Shown piece by piece: positions 7,088-12,398 of a stretch of 12,398 nucleotides of DNA. Numbering within the stretch: position 1 is the stretch's first letter; the number at the start of each line of letters is the position of its first letter. The stretch is from Bacteroidota bacterium (GTDB lineage: Bacteria > Bacteroidota > Bacteroidia > Chitinophagales > Chitinophagaceae). Location: NCBI GenBank assembly GCA_023409675.1, contig JAEYRC010000075.1, forward strand, positions 1 to 12,398. Reading direction: 5' to 3'. The notes under the pieces were generated by a model. It was not told the origin of the DNA. It was given only the letters and a program-made list of their open reading frames with translations, and did no database searches. Both the position numbers and the translations under genes were made by a program.

Positions 7088-7918
7088 TTAACTTCTTCCG
7101 CAATATTTCTTTTCCCAATTTTTAGGGTTATTGATAATATAATTCGAAATACGCTGAAATTCAAGTTCATTACTAATAATATGATCATGATAGCGGGGAT
7201 GCCAGCCATTTTCCAATCCCAACCTATTTCCATGCCGTGTTACGGCTGATTTATACGATCGTATTATTGCAGCTATTGAATTCGCCTTTGGCGAGATCGC
7301 TGCCATTTTTTCATCCTTTTTATGTATTGGATTGAATTGGGGGGAATTGATAATTGCAGCATACATATTTCCGGCATTCATTACCCGGCCACCTTGCACC
7401 TGCACAGACGTTGCATGCAATGTCTCTACGAAATTCAACGCATCCATTTTTTCCGCATTCCGATCCCCGGCATATATATCTGGCATATTTATATCCATAA
7501 TATCCCTATTTGCAGCATGCTGCACAGACGTTGCATGTAATACAGACGTTGCATGCAATACAGACGTTGCATGCAACGTCTCTACGTGCAACATATTGGC
7601 GGCATGCGCCGCATTCATTTTTTCGGCATTTTTATCTGCAGCATCCTCCGCATTCAATATCAATATGCCATGCATATGATTTGGCATAATCACATATTCT
7701 CCCAGAATAACATCTTTCGAACGATTGGGAATCTCATACCATAGCAATTCAGCAATTACACCCATTGGCGATAAGACCATTTTTTCATTTTTAACTGTTC
7801 CGAAAAAATGCTGCATATCCTTTGTACAAATGGTAATAAAATAAGCTCCGTTCCAGGTATAATCCCACCAGGTGGCACGGGTTGATTCAATTCGGTATTT
7901 ATTGCGGAATTTCGACAA
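7088..7918 (-). CDS. REP-associated tyrosine transposase (RAYT, Y1/HUH family) with an internal repeat linker
   Basis: This 276-residue protein belongs to the Y1 transposase superfamily, RAYT branch: single-strand DNA nicking and joining enzymes thought to mobilise REP palindromes. The N-terminal part has the family pattern YFITICT at 26-32. YVIMPNHMHGI at 75-85 contains the HUH pair H81-M82-H83. The C-terminal half has IIRSYKSAVTR at 218-228, RYHDHIISNE at 242-251 and RISNYIINNP at 256-265. Y260 aligns with what I take to be the catalytic tyrosine of E. coli TnpA-REP. The linker at about 90-205 is unusually long and repetitive, with four LHATSV units and two NAEKM units encoded by REP-like palindromic DNA. 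No upstream ATG exists before an in-frame TAA at 7934-7936, and the next Met is residue 35, inside the fold. TTG at 7916-7918 is therefore the likely start. All catalytic motifs appear intact. The gene ends 27 bp from the convergent regulator gene. Confidence 0.88.
   Translation of the reverse strand: MSKFRNKYRIESTRATWWDYTWNGAYFITICTKDMQHFFGTVKNEKMVLSPMGVIAELLWYEIPNRSKDVILGEYVIMPNHMHGILILNAEDAADKNAEKMNAAHAANMLHVETLHATSVLHATSVLHATSVQHAANRDIMDINMPDIYAGDRNAEKMDALNFVETLHATSVQVQGGRVMNAGNMYAAIINSPQFNPIHKKDEKMAAISPKANSIAAIIRSYKSAVTRHGNRLGLENGWHPRYHDHIISNELEFQRISNYIINNPKNWEKKYCGRS
7404..7430. repeat. REP-like palindrome copy inside the transposase gene
   Basis: AGACGTTGCA (7406-7415) and TGCAATGTCT (7416-7425) form a 20-bp palindrome with one mismatched pair. 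The flank TCTCTACG matches the right flank of the array at 7524-7586. On the coding strand it is translated as VETLHATSV. Having the same core in two places within one gene indicates spread or duplication of a discrete element. Confidence 0.75.
7440..7636. repeat. Duplicated 26-bp segments flanking the REP copies
   Basis: The segments 7440-7465 and 7611-7636 match at 21 of 26 positions by eye; both begin GCATYCATTTTTTC. Each lies a short distance to the right of a REP-like copy (7404-7430 and 7524-7586). On the coding strand they give DRNAEKMDA and DKNAEKMNA. The linker therefore seems to have grown by duplication of a composite unit consisting of this segment plus a palindrome. Confidence 0.6.
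7524..7586. repeat. Tandem 18-bp repeat array of a REP-like palindrome
   Basis: Three consecutive 18-bp units (7524-7541, 7542-7559, 7560-7577) share ACAGACGTTGCATG followed by YAAY. The third runs into GTCTCTACG and completes a perfect 20-bp palindrome, AGACGTTGCATGCAACGTCT at 7562-7581. Because 18 is a multiple of three, each unit adds six codons (LHATSV on the minus strand) without breaking the transposase frame. The units are adjacent with no unique spacers, so this is not a CRISPR array. Confidence 0.85.
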
Positions 7919-8050
7919 GGAACAGTATTTTAGTTAAGTAAAATTTTCTGTTCAAAGTTCGAAAAGCTCTTTTCAAGGGCATCGTGGTTTTCACCTTTAT
8001 GGCAGGGTATTATCACGAATAATGTACTTGTTAAAAAGCTCAATAGAATT

Positions 8051-8130
8051 GTTGCCGTACAAGAGTGCGACGCAACAGACGATGCACAGAGCGGTGAAGC
8101 AGGGCCCATAATAATTATTCAGCGCTGTTG
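8051..8130. other. Possible structured element with mutually exclusive stems
   Basis: GTTGC (8051-8055) can pair with GCAAC (8072-8076), while CAACAG (8073-8078) can pair with CTGTTG (8125-8130). The two stems share bases and cannot form together. Palindromes GGGCCC and AATAATTATT lie between the second pair of arms. The stretch is more GC-rich than its surroundings. It could be a structured RNA, a remnant of the transposase-associated element, or coincidence, since the stems are only 5-6 bp. Confidence 0.25.
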
Positions 8131-8328
8131 AGGGGAATCAATAAAATAAATACTATCTCCCAAAATCATTACTTCCTATAGACTGTTCTCAACGCAGAAA
8201 TTATATCCGTGACTGTTATACTGGCGATCGTTATTACTATGTAGAAATGATATCTATACTTTGCTTTCGGGCATTCACCGCGTATTCTTTCTATGATGTA
8301 TTTGCTTTTTCAGGTTGTTGTGAAACAA

Positions 8329-8357
8329 ATAAGGCCAACCTTTCAAGTTGACCTTAT
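8329..8357 (-). terminator. Intrinsic terminator after the T9SS-protein gene
   Basis: Read on the minus strand, ATAAGGTCAAC pairs with GTTGGCCTTAT, giving 11 pairs including one G-U wobble, around a 7-nt loop. It is followed by TTTGTTT. The wobble forms only in minus-strand RNA (on the plus strand it is an A-C mismatch), which fixes the direction. It lies about 70 bp beyond the stop codon of the gene at 8426-10138. Confidence 0.65.
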
Positions 8358-8425
8358 AATGTAACCCTGATATACTTTTAAAATCAATCTCAGGAATTAG
8401 CTGCCCTGAGCCTGCTATACAAATG

Positions 8426-10138
8426 CTATCGTCTTTTTACAAATGATTCAACATAGCGTTTACCATCCTGTTCTAGGAGCAACTGATAATTACCGGCAGC
8501 CAGCCGACTGATATCCAGCATTTCTATAGAACTTATACTTACAGTGCGTTTTAAAACGATTTGCCCCTGCTGATTTATAACCATAATAGTTGCAGGCTTT
8601 CCGGAATCCGGCATAACAACTTGCAGGTTATTAACTGCAGGGTTTGGATATAAGCGTAATACCAACTTTTTCTCTGCCTTAAAATACAACACCCCGGAAT
8701 AAGCTGTCTTATCATCTACTCCGGTATGTTTCAAACGGTAATAATATTCACCTTCCGTTACATCCCTGTCGGTATAACTGAAGCTATACAATGGTTCTTT
8801 ATCATTTGGTATGATAGCCGAAATTGCTGTAAAGATTTTTCCATCACGGGAGCGCTCAATAACGAACTCCTTTGCATTGATGTCAGCCGCTATCTCCCAC
8901 TTCAAATTGATAGTTTGCTGATTGAGCCAGCCTTTGAAATAGAGAAGTGTGACAGGCAACGAATGCAACTGTTCAACCAGAAAGCGCTGAGTTTCTGAAA
9001 AATTCCATCCCAGGTTTCCCTGCTGTACCCGCATGGTAATTGTATGTTCGCCGGGCATCATATTCCCAGGAAGGGCAATCGAATAATTTGCTTCAGTATC
9101 AGCAGAATTGATCAGCAGCGGAGTAGCAACTCCGGGTCCGGGATCCTGATCATCGAAAAAATATTCAGCACGAACGATTTCCGATAGCGACTTCGATACA
9201 TAGAAAAGCTGGCTTTCAGGAAGCGACCAAATACCATCGGAGTTCTGCGTGCGGACATACAGAAAATGAAATCCTGTACTGAGCTGATCGATGTTGATTT
9301 CAGCTACAAACTGAACCTCATCACCGGAGGATACCGCAATTTGTTGTCCTTTGCCAAATCCGGGATCCTGATCAAAGAAGTATTCTGCTGCATTGATAGG
9401 TCCATTCTTTAAACGCGGACTGATGTACAACTGTTTGCTGGCAACCTGTGACCAGTGTCCTTCTTCGTTTCTCGTGCGGATATATAAATACTGTATACCC
9501 GGATTTGAAAAAGGGATTGAAATTTCAGCAACGATATGTACACTGTCACCTGCGTTAACGGTTAGTGCCGATCCGTTTCCCTGTCCGGGATCGGTATTGA
9601 AATAATATTCTGCAGCCGTGATCTTTGATGCACTGCTCTTCATCACATAAATCTGCCGTTGCTCTACTGCTGACCATACACCATCGGATTTTTGAACCCG
9701 TATATATAACTGGTGAAAACCTTCTGAAAGGCCTTCAACCGGTATCATGATCTGAACTTCAGCATTGTTTGAAAAATCAGCGTTTATTGGAGAACCCGTT
9801 CCTTCACCATTATCCTTATCAAAGAAATATTCTGCGGCAACAATATAAGCTGATTCAAAACTATTCACTTTTGCCAGGTAAAACATTTCAGCGGCTACGG
9901 GTGACCAGATTCCCTGATCGGTAAGACTGCGGACATAAACATAATGGATACCCGATTTTAAGCCATTGAGTGAAACTGATTCACTGAGCAGAACAGAATC
10001 CCCTGAATTAACGGCCAACGCTATTCCCTTTCCTGCACCCGGATCGGTATTGAAGAAATACTCGACGCCCACGATCTTTTGCGCATACAACGGCATGGTA
10101 AGCATGAAGGCTTTCAATAAAAGCAGTAAGGTTTTCAT
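8426..10138 (-). CDS. Secreted T9SS-sorted surface protein with five AEYFFDxDPGxGxG repeats
   Basis: This 570-residue protein is exported and probably attached to the cell surface through the type IX secretion system. A signal peptide covers about residues 1-19 (ends LYAQ). Five repeats start near residues 22, 99, 173, 248 and 322, their EYFF/EYYF motifs spaced 77, 74, 75 and 73 residues apart. Each has (A/V)EYFF(N/D)xDPGxGxG, then GDxV, an LxxGxHxLYVR strand and xGxWSxxxxxxFYV. The acidic DxDPGxGxG loop resembles calcium-binding loops, but that is a guess. An FN3-like domain follows at about 395-488 (NLKWEIAADINAKEFVIERS). The T9SS C-terminal sorting domain is at about 497-570, beginning LYPNPAVNNLQV and ending YVESFVKRR. 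I know no function for the repeat unit; adhesion or matrix roles are possible. The gene starts 19 bp after the beta-helix gene, so they are probably co-transcribed. Confidence 0.9.
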   Translation of the reverse strand: MKTLLLLLKAFMLTMPLYAQKIVGVEYFFNTDPGAGKGIALAVNSGDSVLLSESVSLNGLKSGIHYVYVRSLTDQGIWSPVAAEMFYLAKVNSFESAYIVAAEYFFDKDNGEGTGSPINADFSNNAEVQIMIPVEGLSEGFHQLYIRVQKSDGVWSAVEQRQIYVMKSSASKITAAEYYFNTDPGQGNGSALTVNAGDSVHIVAEISIPFSNPGIQYLYIRTRNEEGHWSQVASKQLYISPRLKNGPINAAEYFFDQDPGFGKGQQIAVSSGDEVQFVAEINIDQLSTGFHFLYVRTQNSDGIWSLPESQLFYVSKSLSEIVRAEYFFDDQDPGPGVATPLLINSADTEANYSIALPGNMMPGEHTITMRVQQGNLGWNFSETQRFLVEQLHSLPVTLLYFKGWLNQQTINLKWEIAADINAKEFVIERSRDGKIFTAISAIIPNDKEPLYSFSYTDRDVTEGEYYYRLKHTGVDDKTAYSGVLYFKAEKKLVLRLYPNPAVNNLQVVMPDSGKPATIMVINQQGQIVLKRTVSISSIEMLDISRLAAGNYQLLLEQDGKRYVESFVKRR

Positions 10139-10157
10139 AAGCTTTGTTGACAGGATA

Positions 10158-11216
10158 TTAATTCTGCTTTTTCGAAATGATGGTCAGCTTCAGCGCTCCG
10201 CCTACAGGTACAGTAGTTGTCTCGAGCCGGAATGTATGAATATAAGGCAGGCGGGGCATAGATGCATAAGTCCAGTTTGATGCAGGGTTTCCACCAAATA
10301 CACCCATCTGCTTCCAATCCTGATCATCATTGATAGCCGGAGAATTCTGTTGCAGGGTGTAATCGTCTGTTTCCGTTGCCAGGCTGGGATTCAGCGTAGC
10401 AAAAAGGGGATCCTGATTGATAAGATTGTCGCGGGTTAGCGCATTTCCTGTAGGGAAAAATGATGCAGACAATGTTGTACCAGAGCGATAGGCCAGGTTA
10501 TGCTGCGCATAGCTGTCGGATGGCAGTCCGCTTGAAGTAAAGTTTATGAATATATTGTTATTCAGGATCACATTCTTACAATTTGTAAATGCTGCAGATG
10601 AAGAAGTAATGAATACATTATTCTTTAATTGAAATACTTTATCGCCCTGAACATTATTCATAACGGCTCCGGAAGATTTCACCACATTATTTTCAACCAG
10701 CGTATTCAGTACATTAATATGATAAGATGTAGATGTAGCTGCATTAAGGATAGAGCTTCCGAAAAAGTTATTGCTTATAACCCAGGTTGTGTAGGTATAT
10801 GAAGTGGAAATCGAATGCCCGATAGAACCAGCTATCTTATTACGGATGATGGATACATTGCTGAGGTTAGCCTGAGCCGTAATATTTCCATTGATCACCA
10901 GCCCATGAATTTCAGTTCCCGATGCCGCTGAAGAAAGGGTAATGGATGGCACTGTAGCGGTTAATTTATCGCCAGCTCTGTCGGGGCTGAAACCGGGACC
11001 AAAAAACACCAGCCGTTTGCTAACCGTGAAGGCATCATAAACTGTAGGCGAACCAAGAATATAAATTGTATCACCGGCTGAGGCGGCAGCTACGGCGGAA
11101 GAAATCGTAGTAAATGGAGTAGGAGAAACCTGATTATTACTTACAGTAAACACGGTGGCAGATGAGGGCATATAGATGCCCATCAGGCATAGAGCCAGAA
11201 AAATATACGTTTTCAT
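10158..11216 (-). CDS. Secreted right-handed beta-helix (pectin-lyase-like) protein
   Basis: This 352-residue protein has a signal peptide (about 1-20, ending PSSA). Its layout fits the pectin-lyase-like right-handed parallel beta-helix fold. The N-terminus has the common start of such proteins, FTTISSAVAAASAGDTIYI at about 35-53. Repeating short strands follow with Asn-rich turns: GLVINGNI, SNVSIIRNKIAGS, WVISNNFFGS, TLVENNVVKSS, FQLKNNVFI and NVILNNNIFINF. The later NLINQDPLFA and DDYTLQQNSPAIN motifs are typical of Bacteroidota surface beta-helix proteins (choice-of-anchor type). No T9SS sorting domain or lipobox is seen, so it may be periplasmic or released. Catalytic residues for a polysaccharide lyase cannot be assigned, so an enzymatic role is not claimed. 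It is the first gene of a two-gene operon and has the best promoter in the window. Confidence 0.85.
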   Translation of the reverse strand: MKTYIFLALCLMGIYMPSSATVFTVSNNQVSPTPFTTISSAVAAASAGDTIYILGSPTVYDAFTVSKRLVFFGPGFSPDRAGDKLTATVPSITLSSAASGTEIHGLVINGNITAQANLSNVSIIRNKIAGSIGHSISTSYTYTTWVISNNFFGSSILNAATSTSYHINVLNTLVENNVVKSSGAVMNNVQGDKVFQLKNNVFITSSSAAFTNCKNVILNNNIFINFTSSGLPSDSYAQHNLAYRSGTTLSASFFPTGNALTRDNLINQDPLFATLNPSLATETDDYTLQQNSPAINDDQDWKQMGVFGGNPASNWTYASMPRLPYIHTFRLETTTVPVGGALKLTIISKKQN

Positions 11217-11262
11217 TTTTGGGATTGAGGTACGAATTAGGGAAAATTCCCTTTTCCGGATG

Positions 11263-11293
11263 CAAAACTAATCTGCAGAAAATTAGGTTGCAA
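11263..11293 (-). promoter_or_regulatory. Bacteroidota-type promoter of the beta-helix/T9SS-protein operon
   Basis: On the minus strand TAGTTTTG (11263-11270) is a perfect match to the -7 consensus TAnnTTTG. TTG (11291-11293) sits 20 bp upstream as the -33 element. Transcription would begin near 11257, leaving a leader of about 40 nt before the ATG at 11214-11216. This is the only fully consensus promoter I found in the window. Confidence 0.75.
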
Positions 11294-11496
11294 GTTTTTT
11301 AGAAAAAATAATTTCGTAATTCTACTAATGAAGTTGAAACATGCTTCAAACAACACTTCTATAACGTTTTTCGGTAAGCGTTAATATTCCTTTATTTCGG
11401 CGAATTGTATTGCATGCCAGTTATCAGACAGGTTTATATAAGTATACTAATACTGAAATGCGGTTTTTACGATTTTGAAGAACCAACGGAGCACAA

Positions 11497-11530
11497 AAAA
11501 CCCTTCCATTTTTGGGAACGGAAGGGTTTT
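11497..11530 (-). terminator. Strong intrinsic terminator after the serine hydrolase gene
   Basis: AAAACCCTTCC (11497-11507) and GGAAGGGTTTT (11520-11530) form a perfect 11-bp stem with a 12-nt loop. The minus-strand transcript continues into a T-run from the A-tract at 11495-11500. It begins 18 bp beyond the stop codon of the gene ending at 11549. The plus-strand side ends TTTTCG, so weak bidirectional action is possible. Confidence 0.88.
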
Positions 11531-11548
11531 CGATATAAGGTTTTAAAA

Positions 11549-12398
11549 TTAAAACTGATCTATGTTCTGCCAGGGAGTAGCTGAATTCATGATGACTGGC
11601 CAGAGCAGATTATCCAGCGCACCATCAAAACCGTTGGCATAGCTTCTCGAATTGCATAATATGACCCATGAAAAGCCGGTAGATGCCCGTATGATTTCAG
11701 CGGCGGTACCCGGGATGCCACCGGTATGCCACCAATGGTTGTTGTTGTTAACGCCCCAGCCGCTGGCATAATTGCTGGAAGGCACACTGCGGGTAGTCAT
11801 AATTTTGATGGTTTCCGGTTTAAGGATATCGGGTTTGGAATTAAAACCATCAACCCTGATGATAAACCTTGCCAGATCTGTTGCAGATCCAATCCAGCCG
11901 CCATGAGCATCCATCCTTGGAATGTTGTAACCATAAGGATCATAGCCCTGTCCGGAATACAGCACTTCACTGGGTTTACGGTCGGCAAGCGTGCTGCCGC
12001 CGATAGACATCGTGCTGATACCACTGGGTTTCAGCACTTCATCTTTGATAAATTGTTCATACGATTTACCGGAAAGCTTTTCGATAACCCGTCCCAGTAA
12101 GGCATAGCCAAAATTCGAATACATATAGGTGCCGCGGCCGGAATTGGCAGGGTATGTGGCCAGCGTCCAGTTAATTAATTCCTTATGATTCATCTGAGGA
12201 TGTTTGAACATGGGGTCATTGGCATTGTTACCCCATGAACCAACCGTATGGTGAAGAAGGTGTTCTACCGTAATATCATGCATGCCTGCCGGCGCATTAG
12301 GATAGTCGGCGCCCAGGATACTACCGGCGCCAAAAACCTTCGATTTCATCGTCAGCTTGCCTGCTTCCAGTAATTTCATTATTCCCACTGCAGTAATG
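11549..12398 (-). CDS. Beta-lactamase-fold serine hydrolase, 3' part only
   Basis: The frame is open through the right edge (upstream codons give I-T-A before V-G-I-M-K), so the gene is cut by the window. The GTG at 12386-12388 is not its true start. The visible part belongs to the PF00144 family of class C beta-lactamases, penicillin-binding DD-peptidases and esterases. ITAVGIMKLLEAGKL matches the helix that follows the nucleophile motif SxxK, so the serine lies just outside the window. Counting from that GTG, the second motif YSN is at residues 90-92 (YMYSNFGYALLG) and the third motif HTGG is at 221-224 (WWHTGGIPG). HLLHHTVG at 43-50 is also typical. With HTG rather than KTG, an esterase or peptidase role is as likely as a beta-lactamase one. 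Cellular location cannot be judged without the N-terminus. Confidence 0.9.
   Translation of the reverse strand, partial: ITAVGIMKLLEAGKLTMKSKVFGAGSILGADYPNAPAGMHDITVEHLLHHTVGSWGNNANDPMFKHPQMNHKELINWTLATYPANSGRGTYMYSNFGYALLGRVIEKLSGKSYEQFIKDEVLKPSGISTMSIGGSTLADRKPSEVLYSGQGYDPYGYNIPRMDAHGGWIGSATDLARFIIRVDGFNSKPDILKPETIKIMTTRSVPSSNYASGWGVNNNNHWWHTGGIPGTAAEIIRASTGFSWVILCNSRSYANGFDGALDNLLWPVIMNSATPWQNIDQF

Larger units (their letters stand above)
7919..8425. other. Non-coding region between the transposase and T9SS-protein genes
   Basis: About 500 bp without a convincing gene. One plus-strand frame is open from about 7935 to 8131, but it has no ATG, GTG or TTG start and I recognise nothing in it. 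The area 8051-8130 contains competing inverted repeats. The right end carries a terminator for the minus-strand gene that ends at 8426. I find no further copy of the REP-like core here. Confidence 0.6.
11217..11548. other. Intergenic region with a promoter and a terminator
   Basis: This 332-bp AT-rich stretch contains the promoter of the beta-helix operon at its left and the terminator of the serine hydrolase gene at its right. Between them (about 11300-11490) I see no gene. There are only short imperfect inverted repeats, such as TTGAA/TTCAA near 11334-11350, to which I assign no role. Confidence 0.7.

Noticed and set aside
7524..7586. CRISPR-like array
   Set aside because: The 18-bp units are directly adjacent with no unique spacers, and no cas gene is present.
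7322..7679. Plus-strand Cys-rich open frames with repeated DVACNT units, opposite the transposase gene
   Set aside because: They are antisense readings of the REP-like repeats. The minus strand has a complete RAYT with all catalytic motifs, which explains the open frames.
7935..8131. Plus-strand open frame of about 65 codons in the non-coding region, with a stretch ending in IIIIQRC
   Set aside because: There is no ATG, GTG or TTG start in frame and I recognise no homology, so I list it only as part of the unexplained element.
11411..11420. TTGCATGC-like string as another REP copy
   Set aside because: Only the central bases match; the AGACG and CGTCT arms are missing.
12386..12388. GTG as the start of the serine hydrolase gene
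   Set aside because: The frame stays open upstream to the window edge and the residues before it continue the family helix; the SxxK motif must lie further upstream.

Overview
The window looks like a chromosomal piece of a Bacteroidota genome, most probably a Chitinophagaceae-type soil or freshwater member. The evidence is a SusC/SusD outer-membrane pair, a protein with a type IX secretion (T9SS) C-terminal sorting domain, an excellent Bacteroidota-type promoter (TTG, 20 bp, TAGTTTTG) and a lipobox-bearing SusD. All genes lie on the minus strand except one GntR-family regulator. No taxonomic marker gene is present, so the family-level placement is inference.

Region 1 (about 1-7060) is a small nutrient-acquisition locus. 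A FadR-subfamily regulator (6353-7060, plus) is divergent from susC (2816-6196), susD (1219-2790) and an N-acetylneuraminate-lyase-like aldolase (202-1149). A perfect 9-bp-arm palindrome with the GT-N3-AC core expected of FadR-type operators (6218-6238) lies just upstream of the susC start. The simplest model is an effector-controlled repressor governing uptake through SusCD and cleavage of a sialic-acid-like or other 2-keto sugar acid by the aldolase. A strong hairpin between susD and the aldolase gene (1178-1210) could set the expression ratio. At the left edge (1-70) the next gene of the operon seems to begin: a short frame encodes a clean signal peptide, but it meets TGA exactly where a lipobox cysteine would be expected.

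Region 2 (7088-8425) is a mobile or selfish module. A REP-associated tyrosine transposase (RAYT, HUH/Y1 fold) starts at a TTG codon. The linker between its two catalytic halves contains copies of a REP-like palindrome (core AGACGTTGCATGCAACGTCT), one as a three-unit 18-bp tandem array, all in frame and translated as LHATSV repeats. About 500 bp of non-coding sequence follows, with a possible structured element (8051-8130) and a terminator (8329-8357) belonging to the next gene.

Region 3 (8426-11216) is a two-gene cell-surface operon. A right-handed beta-helix-like secreted protein comes first, followed by a 570-residue protein with five repeats of about 75 residues (core AEYFFDxDPGxGxG), an FN3-like domain and a T9SS sorting domain.

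Region 4 (11217-12398) holds the operon's promoter, a strong intrinsic terminator (11497-11530) and the 3' part of a beta-lactamase-fold serine hydrolase gene that runs off the right edge. Its SxxK motif lies outside the window.
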